NCBI GenBank assembly: GCA_937974175.1
Contig: CALJIG010000054.1
Span: 9,696 to 73,695, forward strand
Direction: 5' to 3'
Source: an uncultured Ignavibacteria bacterium
GTDB taxonomy: Bacteria; Bacteroidota; Ignavibacteria; Tepidaquicellales; Tepidaquicellaceae
DNA length: 64,000 nt
A model generated the notes under the pieces. The model was not told the origin of the DNA and ran no database searches. It saw only the letters and a program-made list of their open reading frames with translations. Within the stretch, counting starts at the first letter, position 1, and each line of letters begins with the position of its first letter. Made by a program: the position numbers and the translations under genes. This document shows, piece by piece, positions 47,569-56,968 of the stretch.

Positions 47569-48008
47569 TAGTTTTATACAAGAAATTTGACGCTTCAAAA
47601 GAAGCATTTATACCCGAATATAAAACCTCAGGCTCTGCAGGCGCAGACCTGAGGTCTTCTTCTACTGAAATAATTTCATTAAAGCAGGGCGAGAGAAAGT
47701 TAATACCCACAAATCTTATAATTGAACTTACCGAAGGATATGAAGCACAGGTCCGCCCAAGAAGCGGACTTGCATTGAACCATGGAGTAACTGTTTTGAA
47801 TACTCCCGGTACAATTGATTCAGATTATCGCGGTGAAGTTAAAGTGCTTCTTGTAAACTTCGGCGAGAATATTTTTGAAATAAATTATGGCGACAGAATT
47901 GCCCAGCTTGTAATTGCAAAACATGAACGCGCAGTGTTTACCGAAGATGAAAATTTATCCGAGACTGAACGCGCTGCCGGCGGATACGGTAGTACCGGCG
48001 TAAAATAA
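47565..48008 (+). CDS. dut: Deoxyuridine triphosphatase (dUTPase)
   Basis: 147 aa from ATG 47565, overlapping the DUF4190 stop by 4 bp; the frame further upstream is a shadow. All five trimeric dUTPase motifs are present: SAGADLRSS (I), RPRSGLALNHG (II), GTIDSDYRGEVKVLLVN (III, with catalytic Asp), RIAQLVIAKH (IV) and AAGGYGSTG (V). It hydrolyses dUTP to dUMP and keeps uracil out of DNA. Confidence 0.97.
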   Translation: MIVLYKKFDASKEAFIPEYKTSGSAGADLRSSSTEIISLKQGERKLIPTNLIIELTEGYEAQVRPRSGLALNHGVTVLNTPGTIDSDYRGEVKVLLVNFGENIFEINYGDRIAQLVIAKHERAVFTEDENLSETERAAGGYGSTGVK

Positions 48009-48022
48009 TAATCAAATATAAC

Positions 48023-48727
48023 TTGCCTCTTAATCTAATAACAACACCTATCGGCAACTACGCAGATATAACTCTGCGGGCGCTGCGTTATCTTAAAGAA
48101 TCAGATTATATTATAGTTGAGGAGTATAAAGAAGCTGTAAAGCTCCTGAAATTTTTCGGCATAAAAAAAGATCTTAAAAGAATAAACGAGCATAACGATA
48201 ATAAAGATAACGAAGAGACGGAAGAAATTTTCCTTGACCTTGTTAACGGAAAAAATGTTTCGCTTATCTCTGATGCAGGCACGCCTGTTTTTGCTGACCC
48301 GGGCAAAACGCTTTTAAAAAAATGTATCGACTTTAATATAAAGCTTGAGTTTCTTCACGGACCGAATTCAGTTCTTGCAGCAATTGTGCTATCGGGATTT
48401 GACATCAGCAGATTTTATTACATCGGCTTCCTCTCACCTAAAAGTGAGATAAGAAAAAAAGAGATATATGATTTAAAAAATATCAATAAAGTTTTTGCAC
48501 TCCTTGAAGCGCCATACAGACTCAAACAAATTCTCGGTGACTTTGCTGAAGTATTTCCAACTACACAAATTTTTATAGGCTTCGATTTAACAATGCCCGG
48601 AGAAAAACATTTCAGAGGCACTGCAAAAGAAATTTTGAATCAGATTGGTGAAGAAAATTTAAAGGGAGAGTTTGTGATAGTGGTGGATGGGAAGGTGCAT
48701 AAGAATACTTCTAATTCTGAATTATGA
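48023..48727 (+). CDS. rsmI: 16S rRNA 2'-O-methyltransferase RsmI-like
   Basis: 234 aa. Tetrapyrrole-methylase fold with TTPIGNYADITLRALRYL, VSLISDAGTPVFADPGKTLL, LHGPNSVLAAIVLSGFD and LLEAPYRLKQIL. These are RsmI signatures (2'-O-methylation of C1402 in 16S rRNA). It lacks the C-terminal extension of longer RsmI (about 286 aa), as many Bacteroidota do. TTG at 48023 is the only suitable start near dut (14 bp downstream). Confidence 0.9.
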   Translation: MPLNLITTPIGNYADITLRALRYLKESDYIIVEEYKEAVKLLKFFGIKKDLKRINEHNDNKDNEETEEIFLDLVNGKNVSLISDAGTPVFADPGKTLLKKCIDFNIKLEFLHGPNSVLAAIVLSGFDISRFYYIGFLSPKSEIRKKEIYDLKNINKVFALLEAPYRLKQILGDFAEVFPTTQIFIGFDLTMPGEKHFRGTAKEILNQIGEENLKGEFVIVVDGKVHKNTSNSEL

Positions 48728-48775
48728 ATTTAGAATTATGAATTAGTTTGTTAACTTGAAACTCGAAACTGATAT

Positions 48776-49819
48776 ATGATTACAATCCTTACACAAAACT
48801 CACACGGATGTCATCCGGTTGATTTCAAAGATTTCAACTCATGGGATGTTACTGCTGAAAAAGAATTCGTATGGATAGATATGTGGCAGCCTAAGGAAGA
48901 GGAATCAATGAAAATCCTGAAAGATATTTTCAATTTCCATCCGCTTGCCATAGAAGACTGTCTGAAGTATCTGAATAGAAAAGAAGATGTTCACCTGCCT
49001 AAAATTGATGATTACGAGTATTATCTCTTTTTAGTATTCAACGGTATATCTGTTTCAGACGATTACACTCATTACAAACAGTTTTCATTAAGCTGTTTCA
49101 TCGGGCATAATTTTATTATCACAGTTCATAACGAAACAGAGAAGAATTTTATTCTTTCCAGCGTTAACCAGCAGCTGCGGGAAGCGATCCTGAAAAAAGG
49201 TCCTGACTATGCTCTTCATATTATTCTTGATTCACTTGTTGACAGATATTATCCTGTGCTTGATTATATAGAAGAAGAGATTGACCGAGTGGAAGATTTT
49301 GTATTTAAGATGCAGTCATCAAATACGACACTTCAGAAAATCCTGAACATGAAAAAGCAGCTGATAAAAATCAGACGGATTGCAAGTTATCAGAAAGAAA
49401 TTTTATTTAAGCTTTACAGAGGAGAATACGATTTGATATCTTCTGAGGAATCTATGTATTACAGAAATGTTTACGACCACTTAGTCAGAATTGTCGATAG
49501 CGCAGAATCTTACCGCGATGTTGTAACAAGTATGCTTGACTCATATCTCTCCATAGTGAATAACAATATGAATAATATTATGAAGCGGCTTACAATAATT
49601 GCTACGATTATTCTGCCGTTGAATCTGATTACAGGGATTTATGGAATGAACTTCGACTACATGCCTTTCCTTCACAGCGAAACCGGATTTTTCTCCAGTA
49701 TCGGCGTAATGGTAGTAATAATAGTTACAATGCTTGTAATTTTTAAACGAGCAGGATGGATAACACTGAGTGAATTTAATGCTGCGAAGTTAACAAAGAA
49801 AAAAAATATTGAGGATTAG
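48776..49819 (+). CDS. corA: CorA-type magnesium/cobalt transporter
   Basis: 347 aa. A long cytoplasmic alpha/beta-and-coiled-coil region (1-285) is followed by two membrane helices; the pore signature GMN is at residues 290-292 in GIYGMNFDYMPF and the second helix is IGVMVVIIVTMLVIFKR. The coiled-coil has LHIILDSLVDRYYPVLDYIE. Mg2+ uptake is the family function. Preceded by a short AT word repeat (48716-48770) and followed by a repeat. Confidence 0.95.
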   Translation: MITILTQNSHGCHPVDFKDFNSWDVTAEKEFVWIDMWQPKEEESMKILKDIFNFHPLAIEDCLKYLNRKEDVHLPKIDDYEYYLFLVFNGISVSDDYTHYKQFSLSCFIGHNFIITVHNETEKNFILSSVNQQLREAILKKGPDYALHIILDSLVDRYYPVLDYIEEEIDRVEDFVFKMQSSNTTLQKILNMKKQLIKIRRIASYQKEILFKLYRGEYDLISSEESMYYRNVYDHLVRIVDSAESYRDVVTSMLDSYLSIVNNNMNNIMKRLTIIATIILPLNLITGIYGMNFDYMPFLHSETGFFSSIGVMVVIIVTMLVIFKRAGWITLSEFNAAKLTKKKNIED

Positions 49820-49840
49820 ATTCCTAAAAGGAGTGTTTTT

Positions 49841-49905
49841 CTTCCCCCTCTCCCGCTAGAGCGGGACTTGATAATTGTTAGCTTTCAAAGGAGGGGGAAA
49901 CCACG
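49841..49905. repeat. C5TC2T-type repeat with CCCGC hairpin
   Basis: CTTCCCCCTCTCCCGCTAGA, GCGGGACTTGATAATTGTTA, GCTTTCAAAGGAGGGGGAAA. Near-identical to 55383-55442. Both keep a CCCGC/GCGGG hairpin with different loops (TAGA, TAAA). Confidence 0.75.
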
Positions 49906-50017
49906 AAAAACTCTTAATTTCCCAAAACTAACTTTAAACTGTTTAAACCCACTTTTTTCCTATGAAACTGCATGGGAAATGGATTGATAAAATTCTGCAT
50001 TTTGAGTAACTTATAGA

Positions 50018-51013
50018 GTGAAAGTAAGCTATAAGTCCTCAGGCGTAAACATCTCCGAAGCAGATAAATTTGTAAAAGCCATTAGCCCTCTTGTGAAAAG
50101 CACTTTCACAAAAGGTGTTATTCAGGGCATCGGAAATTTTGGCTCATTCTACCAAATAGACTTCAAAAAATACAAATCCCCTGTTCTTGTTTCGAGTGTT
50201 GACGGAGTAGGCACTAAGCTAAAAATCGCAGCTTTACTAAATAAGTACGATACAATCGGTGAAGACCTCGTTAATCATTGCGTAAATGATATTGCTGTAT
50301 GCGGAGCAGTGCCGCAGTTCTTTCTTGATTACTATGCAATGGGAAAGCTGAAAAGCAAGACTGCGCAGGAAGTAGTGAAGGGTTTGATTCGCGGATGCAA
50401 AGCAAACGGATGCTCCCTAATCGGCGGAGAAACTGCAGAGATGCCGGGAGTTTATCACGGAGATGATTTCGATCTGGCAGGCTCGATTACAGGTGTTGTT
50501 GAAAAGAGTAAGATTGTAAATAAAAATAATGTAAAGAAAGGTGATATACTCATCGGACTTCCTTCAAACGGACTTCATACAAACGGATATTCACTCGTAA
50601 GAAAAATTTTTGATACGAAACAAAGGCTGAACCAAAAATACTCAGGCTTAAATAATACAATAGGTTTAGAATTACTTAATACACATAAGTCATATTTAAA
50701 TATTATACAGAGTTCTTTACAAAAGTTTAAGATTAATTCCATCTCGCACATTACAGGCGGAGGAATAGAAGGCAATACAAAACGCGTTGTGCCGAAAGAT
50801 CTTAAAATAAAAATTGATTACGACAGCTGGGAACGCCCGGCAATATTCGATATCATTCAGGTAAAAGGAAACGTTGACGAAAAAGATATGAGAAGGACTT
50901 TTAATCTAGGAATCGGTTTAATATTTATAATAGCAAATAAAGACGCAGATAAGTTTATAAAATTTTTACAAAGCAAAAAAGAACGATCTTACGTTATCGG
51001 TAATATAGCGTAA
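50018..51013 (+). CDS. purM: Phosphoribosylformylglycinamidine cyclo-ligase (AIR synthetase)
   Basis: 331 aa from GTG 50018. Blocks YKSSGVNISEADKFVKAI, PVLVSSVDGVGTKLKIAALL, DLVNHCVNDIAVCGAVPQFF, LIGGETAEMPGVYH, GLPSNGLHTNGYSLVRKI and ISHITGGGIEGNTKRVVP are PurM. It catalyses ATP-dependent closure of FGAM to aminoimidazole ribonucleotide in purine synthesis. Other pur genes are not in the window. Confidence 0.97.
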   Translation: MKVSYKSSGVNISEADKFVKAISPLVKSTFTKGVIQGIGNFGSFYQIDFKKYKSPVLVSSVDGVGTKLKIAALLNKYDTIGEDLVNHCVNDIAVCGAVPQFFLDYYAMGKLKSKTAQEVVKGLIRGCKANGCSLIGGETAEMPGVYHGDDFDLAGSITGVVEKSKIVNKNNVKKGDILIGLPSNGLHTNGYSLVRKIFDTKQRLNQKYSGLNNTIGLELLNTHKSYLNIIQSSLQKFKINSISHITGGGIEGNTKRVVPKDLKIKIDYDSWERPAIFDIIQVKGNVDEKDMRRTFNLGIGLIFIIANKDADKFIKFLQSKKERSYVIGNIA

Positions 51014-51041
51014 TTGGAAAATATTCATAAATTTTAACCCC

Positions 51042-51047
51042 GGGAGG
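51042..51047 (+). promoter_or_regulatory. Strong Shine-Dalgarno site
   Basis: GGGAGG, 8 bp before the ATG of the lysine aminotransferase; unusually strong for this window and indicates high translation. Confidence 0.7.
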
Positions 51048-51055
51048 ATTCAACA

Positions 51056-52420
51056 ATGGAAACAATGGAAAAAAAATCAGCAGCTACAAATGGAGTTGGT
51101 GCAGCTTCTCACATCGATGCAGCAAATGTACAGGATGTGTTAAAAAAATATATGCTCGTAGACGGATTTGATATGACACTTGATATGAAAAAATCACAAG
51201 GTTCATATCTGTACGATGCAAAACACGGAAAAAGATATCTTGATTTTTTCACATTCATTGCCTCGAATCCTTTAGGAATGAATCATCCGAAAATTAACAA
51301 CGATGAGTTCAAAAAGAAACTCGGTGAAGTTGCAGTATCAAAGCCGTCGTTATCCGATATTTATTTACAGGATCAGGCTGAGTTTGTAGATACTTTCTGG
51401 AAGCTTGCAGTCCCCTCTTACTTCAAGTATTCATTTTTCATAGAAGGCGGAGCGCTTGCAGTTGAAAATGCAATGAAAGTTGCAATCGACTGGAAAGTTA
51501 GAAAGAATTTTGCAAAAGGCTACAGTGAAGAAAAAGGCTACCAGATAATGCACTTCAAGGAAGCCTTCCACGGAAGAAGCGGCTACACAATGTCTTTGAC
51601 AAATACATCACCTGAGAAAACGAAATATTATCCAAAGTTCGACTGGCCGAGAATTTCAAATCCTTACATAACATTCCCGCTTAACGAAGAAAATTTAGCG
51701 CAGACAATTGAAGATGAAAAAATTGCCGTAGCTGAAATAATGGACGCAATACGAAAAAACAAAGATGATATTGCAGCAATAATACTTGAACCAATACAGG
51801 GCGAAGGCGGAGACCATCACTTCAGAAAAGAATTTTTTGAAGAGCTAAGAAGAATCTGCGATGAAAATGAAATGATGTTTATACTTGATGAAGTTCAAAC
51901 CGGCATTGCTCTCACAGGCAAATGGTGGGCACATCAGCATTACGTTCAGCCGGATATAATTACATTCGGTAAGAAGATGCAGGTCTGCGGATTACTTTGC
52001 ACAGACAGAGTTGATGAAGTACCCGATAACGTATTCCACGAACCGAGCAGAATAAACTCTACATGGGGCGGCAACATTACAGATATGGTTCGCTCAAAAA
52101 GAATTCTTGAAATCATTGCAGAAGAAAATTTAGTAAGCAACGCTGAAGTAATGGGCGAATACATGCTTGCCAAGATAAAAGAACTTTACGAACAATTTTA
52201 CGGTTTAGTATTAAGTCCGAGAGGAAAAGGCCTTATGTGCGCATTCAGCTGCAAAGATACTGAAACAAGAAATCAGGTTATCAAAAAAGCTCTTGAGTCC
52301 GGAGTTATGGTACTCCCCTGCGGAAGAAGAACAATAAGATTCAGACCTCCGGTAAATATAAACAAAGCTGAAATAAACGAAGGTTTTGATGCATTACATA
52401 AAGCATTGAAGTCGTTCTAA
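51056..52420 (+). CDS. lat: L-lysine 6-aminotransferase
   Basis: 454 aa. PLP class-III aminotransferase with the Lat-specific pattern HPKINNDEFKKKLGEVAVSK, FHGRSGYTMSLTNTSPEKTK, PIQGEGGDHHFRKEFFEELR, FILDEVQTGIALTGKWWAHQ and DIITFGKKMQVCG (PLP-binding Lys306 or 307). It transfers the epsilon-amino group of lysine to 2-oxoglutarate, giving piperideine-6-carboxylate. The enzyme serves lysine catabolism or osmoprotection. Monocistronic-looking, with no neighbour in the same pathway. Confidence 0.95.
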   Translation: METMEKKSAATNGVGAASHIDAANVQDVLKKYMLVDGFDMTLDMKKSQGSYLYDAKHGKRYLDFFTFIASNPLGMNHPKINNDEFKKKLGEVAVSKPSLSDIYLQDQAEFVDTFWKLAVPSYFKYSFFIEGGALAVENAMKVAIDWKVRKNFAKGYSEEKGYQIMHFKEAFHGRSGYTMSLTNTSPEKTKYYPKFDWPRISNPYITFPLNEENLAQTIEDEKIAVAEIMDAIRKNKDDIAAIILEPIQGEGGDHHFRKEFFEELRRICDENEMMFILDEVQTGIALTGKWWAHQHYVQPDIITFGKKMQVCGLLCTDRVDEVPDNVFHEPSRINSTWGGNITDMVRSKRILEIIAEENLVSNAEVMGEYMLAKIKELYEQFYGLVLSPRGKGLMCAFSCKDTETRNQVIKKALESGVMVLPCGRRTIRFRPPVNINKAEINEGFDALHKALKSF

Positions 52421-52492
52421 AAAATTTCCATTTTTATCCCGGCTTAATAAAATAGGCCGGGGTTTACAACTAAACACATTTATTTTCTAAAA

Positions 52493-52957
52493 TTGATATC
52501 AGAAGACGCAAGAAAAATTTTTGTAACGTATTTAAAAGAGCACGCACATAGAATAACGAATGAACGATTTCTTATTCTTGATGCAGCGTTGAATATGCAG
52601 GGACATTTTAATGCAGATGAGCTTTATTTAAAAATGAAAAATGAATATCTGAACGTTTCAAGAGCTACAGTTTACAAAACTCTTGACCTTATGAGCGAGT
52701 GCAATCTTCTTACAAAGCATAACTTCAAAGGCGAGCGTACACGCTATGAAACAAAATTCGGACGCAACAATCATTATCACATTATCTGCGTTCATTGCAA
52801 CAGAATTCTTGAGTTTGAAGACCCAAAGATTGAAAAACTTCAGGAAGACATTTGTAAGAAAAATGAACTGAAATTAATTGACCACACACTGCAGGTTTTT
52901 GCCGAGTGCAGGGATGAAAAAGTATGCGAATTTAAACACGATACTAAGCACCAATAA
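52493..52957 (+). CDS. fur: Fur-family metal-responsive regulator
   Basis: 154 aa from TTG 52493. Winged-helix part: HRITNERFLILDAALNMQGH, SRATVYKTLDLMSECNLL. Metal part: RNNHYHIICVHCNRILEFED (H-Y-H, C-V-H-C) and AECRDEKVC, the second Cys pair of the structural zinc site. It lies 88 bp upstream of feoA, so it most probably governs iron uptake; PerR- or Zur-type sensing cannot be excluded by sequence alone. Confidence 0.9.
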   Translation: MISEDARKIFVTYLKEHAHRITNERFLILDAALNMQGHFNADELYLKMKNEYLNVSRATVYKTLDLMSECNLLTKHNFKGERTRYETKFGRNNHYHIICVHCNRILEFEDPKIEKLQEDICKKNELKLIDHTLQVFAECRDEKVCEFKHDTKHQ

Positions 52958-52984
52958 TCCGTAAAAAAAAAAATTTGCCTGTAT

Positions 52985-53041
52985 ATTTATACAAAGTCTT
53001 AATAAAGTTTTAATCAAGACTAAATAAAGTTTTCATAAAGT
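52985..53041 (+). promoter_or_regulatory. Repeated AATAAAGTTTT motif upstream of feoA
   Basis: AGTCTTAATAAAGTTTTAAT, CAAGACTAAATAAAGTTTTC: an inverted pair (AGTCTT/AAGACT) and three direct AATAAAG(TTTT) copies between fur and feoA. Candidate operator; it does not look like a classical Fur box. Confidence 0.35.
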
Positions 53042-53045
53042 AATA

Positions 53046-53264
53046 TTGAAAAGAGCTGACGATTTAAAAATCGGCGAACGTGCCGTAATAAAGGATGTGG
53101 ATAATTCTCATCCGTCATCGCACCGCATTTTAGAAATAGGTTTCACACCAGGGCAGGAAATCGAGCTTCTCAATTGCTCCGCATTCAATGACCCTCTTGC
53201 ATTTGCAATAAGAGGAACTATAATTGCAATCAGAAAAAAAGAGGCGCATTGTATTCACGTATAA
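53046..53264 (+). CDS. feoA: Ferrous iron transport protein A
   Basis: 72 aa from TTG 53046. SH3-like FeoA: LKIGERAVIKDVDN, HRILEIGFTPGQEIELLNCS, DPLAFAIRGTIIAIRKKEA. It modulates FeoB in Fe(II) uptake. Normal length; overlaps feoB by 16 bp. Confidence 0.95.
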   Translation: MKRADDLKIGERAVIKDVDNSHPSSHRILEIGFTPGQEIELLNCSAFNDPLAFAIRGTIIAIRKKEAHCIHV

Positions 53265-55294
53265 ACAACAAAGATAAAAAAGCACCGCTTATTACTCTTG
53301 TCGGTCCGCCAAACTCAGGCAAAACTACATTGTATAATTACCTGAGCGGTAAAAAATCGAAGACGGTAAATTATCCGGGCTCGACTGTAAACTATTCTGT
53401 TTCCAAAATTCTCAGCAAGCACGAAATTAACGCCGATATTCTTGACTCTCCCGGAATCATTAGCCTTATCCCCACTTCTCCCGATGAAAGAGTTTCTGTA
53501 GATACGCTGTACAAACATCCGAAATACGGACATCCGGATATTGTAATTGTTACCGTAGATGCTTCACAGCTCTCGCGGCATTTGTATTTAGTAAAGCAGA
53601 TGATGGAATCGAATTTCAATCTCATTGTAGTTGTAACGATGATTGATATTCTGAAGCGCAACGGAAAAGATATTGATATAATAAAGCTCAGCGCTATACT
53701 TGGCTGCTGCGTAGTTAAATTTGACGGAAGAAATGCAGACGGAATAAAACACCTTTTAGAAAAAACCCGCGACAAAATTGTAGCCATTCAGAAAGAAGAA
53801 ATAATTTTACCTGTAGCAAAATTTCAAATTGACAGGGATAAACTGCTTCTCTCTTATAAACAAATTGAAGAGATAGAAGAAGAAGTTATTATTGATAATA
53901 ATAACAGAAGAAACGGACAGCTTGATATATCATCCATAAACGATAACTTAGTTGTGTTAAATAACAGAAGGGCGTTTGTAAAACCTGATGCAAGAACTCT
54001 TAAGCTTGATAAAGTTTTTCTCCATAAATACTGGGGGCTGGCAATATTTTTTATTGCAATGTCAGTTGTATTCACTGCAATCTTCTGGATTGCACAGCCA
54101 TTTATGGACTGGATTAATACAGGATTTGAAAATCTTTCAAGCTTCACCGGAGAACTGCTTGGTGAAAACTTATTCAGTGATTTAGTTTCCGGCGGACTTA
54201 TTCCCGGGCTGGGCTCAGTTCTTGTCTTCCTTCCACAAATTTTAATTTTATTTTTTATTCTTGAGCTTCTTGAAGACTCCGGCTACTTGGCGCGCGGAGC
54301 AATGCTTGTCGATAAGCCGCTATCAAAAATAGGATTGAACGGACGTTCATTCGTACCGATGCTTTCAGGATTTGCATGTGCTATTCCTGCAACAATGGCT
54401 GCGCGAACAATTGCAAATAAGAAGGAAAGATTTCTCACGATTTTTATTCTTCCGCTGATGTCATGCTCGGCGCGTATTCCGGTTTACGCTCTGCTTGTTG
54501 CGTTTTTAACTCCGAAGGATAAGCCTTATCTCGGCGGAATATTTTTTACTCTGATATATTTATTCAGCATAGTAAGTTCTCTTATCATTGCAGCTATCGC
54601 AAATAAATTCCGTGATAGAATCGTTAAAGAAAAAGAGGACTCTTCGTTTATAATAGAACTTCCCGCTTACAGAAAGCCAAAGGTGTGGATTAATACAAAA
54701 CATGCATACAAAAATGCAATACAGTATGTAAAAAAAGCGGGACCTGTGATTTTAATTCTGTCTCTTGTGCTATGGGTGCTGACAACTTTTCCTAACTTTG
54801 ATCCGTCCATTCCGGATGCGGATAAGTTAAGCGCAGAGGAAGTTTCTTCTGCTAAAAACTCCGAGCGTCTTGCAGGCTCATATGCTGCTATGATGGGTAG
54901 ATTTATTGAACCCGTTATGAAGCCGATGGGAATGGATTGGCGTATAGGTGTTTCTCTTGTTGCTACTTTCGCAGCGCGCGAAGTGTTCGTCAGCTCCTTA
55001 GCACTTATTTTCAAAGTCACTGATGATGATGAAGATACTCATAACAGTCTCTTAACTGCAATGAAGGAAGCAAAGTTTGAAGATACCGGACAAAAGTTAT
55101 TTACTGCATCCACTATCATAGGTCTTGTAGTCTTCTTTGTTTTTGCAATGCAGTGTTTATCTACAACTGCCATCGCCCGCAAAGAAACCGGCGGCTGGAA
55201 AATTCCTATTCTGCAAATCGTAGTCTTTACTGCTCTTGCTTACGCTTTTACCGTTGTAGTTGTGAATGGGTTGAAGGCTGTGGGAGTGAGTTAA
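53249..55294 (+). CDS. feoB: Ferrous iron transporter FeoB
   Basis: 681 aa from TTG 53249. N-terminal G domain with G1 GPPNSGKTT (residues 19-27), YPGSTVNY (G2), DSPGII (G3) and a helical GDI-like spacer (about 180-250); the G4 position reads TMIDILK rather than NxxD. Membrane part: LVFLPQILILFFILELLEDS, GYLARGAML, PMLSGFACAIPATMAARTI and a duplicated gate domain. It imports Fe(II) driven by the GTPase cycle. Expressed with fur and feoA on the same strand; a repeat block follows. Confidence 0.96.
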   Translation: MYSRINNKDKKAPLITLVGPPNSGKTTLYNYLSGKKSKTVNYPGSTVNYSVSKILSKHEINADILDSPGIISLIPTSPDERVSVDTLYKHPKYGHPDIVIVTVDASQLSRHLYLVKQMMESNFNLIVVVTMIDILKRNGKDIDIIKLSAILGCCVVKFDGRNADGIKHLLEKTRDKIVAIQKEEIILPVAKFQIDRDKLLLSYKQIEEIEEEVIIDNNNRRNGQLDISSINDNLVVLNNRRAFVKPDARTLKLDKVFLHKYWGLAIFFIAMSVVFTAIFWIAQPFMDWINTGFENLSSFTGELLGENLFSDLVSGGLIPGLGSVLVFLPQILILFFILELLEDSGYLARGAMLVDKPLSKIGLNGRSFVPMLSGFACAIPATMAARTIANKKERFLTIFILPLMSCSARIPVYALLVAFLTPKDKPYLGGIFFTLIYLFSIVSSLIIAAIANKFRDRIVKEKEDSSFIIELPAYRKPKVWINTKHAYKNAIQYVKKAGPVILILSLVLWVLTTFPNFDPSIPDADKLSAEEVSSAKNSERLAGSYAAMMGRFIEPVMKPMGMDWRIGVSLVATFAAREVFVSSLALIFKVTDDDEDTHNSLLTAMKEAKFEDTGQKLFTASTIIGLVVFFVFAMQCLSTTAIARKETGGWKIPILQIVVFTALAYAFTVVVVNGLKAVGVS

Positions 55295-55382
55295 AATCGT
55301 TGGACGTTAATCGTTATTAGTTATTCGTATTTTCCACTCCGTTATTTATAATAGTATATAACTCATTCAAATTTTAGATGCT

Positions 55383-55510
55383 CTTCCCCCTCTCCCGCTA
55401 AAGCGGGACTTGATAATTGATAGCTTTCTAAGGAGGGGGTTAAGGGGCGGTATCAATACACATGCTATGTCATTCCAGTCCAGCAACAAGTGCGGGACGG
55501 GAATGACAAG
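55383..55510. repeat. Composite repeat block
   Basis: CTTCCCCCTCTCCCGCTAAA, GCGGGACTTGATAATTGATA (copy of 49841), then GGGGGTTAAGGGGCGG and GCTATGTCATTCC with a CCAGTCCAGC/GGGAATGAC module also seen in the DUF2971 inverted repeats. Confidence 0.65.
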
Positions 55511-55520
55511 CGGTATGTTA

Positions 55521-55657
55521 ACACCCCTCCCGGCCTAAAGGTCGGACTCCCCTCAAAGGGAGAATTTTCACTCTACATATTCTAAACTCACTGCACAATT
55601 TTACTAAATTCCTCTCTTGAGGGAGGTGGCGAGCGTAGCGAGACGGTGGGTGTTCGC
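55521..55657. repeat. Two half copies of the S-family modular repeat, order swapped
   Basis: 55521-55568 is a right half (ACACCCCTCCC, tip GGCCTAAAGGTC, CTCAAAGGGAGAATTTT) and 55606-55657 a left half (AAATTCCTCTCTTGAGGGAG, tip GAGCGTAGCGAG, ACGGTGGGTGTTCG). In the full copies the left half precedes the right half. Confidence 0.7.
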
Positions 55658-55669
55658 AAGGCACATAAC

Positions 55670-55702
55670 AAAAAACTCCTTCCGGAAAATCCAAAAGGAG
55701 TT
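55670..55702 (-). terminator. Terminator of ychF
   Basis: Minus strand: AACTCCTT ... AAGGAGTT followed by T-rich sequence, 48 bp after the ychF stop. Confidence 0.8.
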
Positions 55703-55749
55703 CAAATAAAAATCGAATAACGAACAACGATTAACGAGAAACGAAAGGG

Positions 55750-56856
55750 TTAGACGTTAAACCTAAAATTCGCAATATCACCATCCTCAAATACATAATC
55801 TTTTCCTTCTACATGCAGCAATCCTTTTTCTTTTACAGCAGCTTCGGTTTTATATTCAAGAATATCTTTGCATTTTATAACTTCTGCGCGGATGAATCCT
55901 TTTTCAAAATCGGTATGAATTACTCCCGCTGCTGCCGGGGCTTTTGTGCCTTTATGGATTGTCCATAAGTGCAGCTCTTTCTCCCCTGCTGTGAAGTATG
56001 TTATTAAATTTAACAAAGCATACGCTTCTCTTATAAGTCTGTCAAGTCCTGATGCTTCAAGCCCTAACTCTTTTAAAAATTCAGCCTTCTCTTCCTTAGT
56101 TTCAAGCTGTGAAATTTCTGATTCAATCTGAACAGAAAGCGTCATGAAGTTTGCACCTTCTTTAGCGGCGATTTCTTTTACTATATCTGAATATTTATTT
56201 CCCTTCGAGCTTGAATCATCTACATTCGCCACGTACAAAAACGGCTTATCGGTTAATAAATGCAAATCACGGATTGTGATTTTATCATCTTCACTATCGA
56301 GTTCATTCGTAAAATATTTTGCAAGTCTTCCGCCTGAAAGATGCTCTTTTAATTTTGTAAGTACATCAACGGCTGCTTTTATTTTTTTATCGCCTGACTT
56401 CAAGCCTTTTGAAGTTCGGTCAATTCCCTTCTCAGTTGTATCTAAGTCTTTCAGAATTAACTCTGTTTCAATTACTTCAATATCATCAGCCGGATTTACT
56501 TTCCCCTCTACGTGAATAACGTTATCATCTTCAAAGCATCTAACAATATGAATTATTGCATCGACTTCTCTTATGTGTGATAGAAACTGGTTGCCAAGCC
56601 CTTCGCCCTTTGAAGCGCCTTTTACAAGTCCCGCTATATCAACAAACTCAATTGTTGACGGAATTACTTTTTTAGGATTATATAATGCAACAAGCTTATC
56701 GATTCTTTCATCGGGTACGATAACTGTTCCTACGTTCGGATCGATTGTGCAAAATGGATAATTTGCAGCCTCTGCATTTTGTGAAGAGGTTAAAGCATTA
56801 AACAATGTTGACTTTCCTACATTCGGAAGCCCTACTATACCGCATCTTAAAGACAT
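55750..56856 (-). CDS. ychF: Redox-regulated ATPase YchF (OLA1 family)
   Basis: 368 aa. G1 GIVGLPNVGKSTLFNALT (8-16), ANYPFCTIDPNVGTV, FVDIAGLVKGASKGEGLGNQ (G3), a coiled-coil insertion (about 130-200), the YANVDD-type G4 equivalent PFLYVANVDD, and the C-terminal TGS domain (TYFTAGEKELHLWTI, GVIHTDFEKGFIRAEVI). YchF prefers ATP and acts in translation or stress responses. The full-length protein is normal. Confidence 0.97.
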   Translation of the reverse strand: MSLRCGIVGLPNVGKSTLFNALTSSQNAEAANYPFCTIDPNVGTVIVPDERIDKLVALYNPKKVIPSTIEFVDIAGLVKGASKGEGLGNQFLSHIREVDAIIHIVRCFEDDNVIHVEGKVNPADDIEVIETELILKDLDTTEKGIDRTSKGLKSGDKKIKAAVDVLTKLKEHLSGGRLAKYFTNELDSEDDKITIRDLHLLTDKPFLYVANVDDSSSKGNKYSDIVKEIAAKEGANFMTLSVQIESEISQLETKEEKAEFLKELGLEASGLDRLIREAYALLNLITYFTAGEKELHLWTIHKGTKAPAAAGVIHTDFEKGFIRAEVIKCKDILEYKTEAAVKEKGLLHVEGKDYVFEDGDIANFRFNV

Positions 56857-56968
56857 ATTTTGGAGTTATTTATAATTTGAATCACTGATTACACTGATTC
56901 TTTATGATTAAAATGATTTATTAATTTTGTAACACTGATTATAATGATGAATTATGATTTCACAGATT

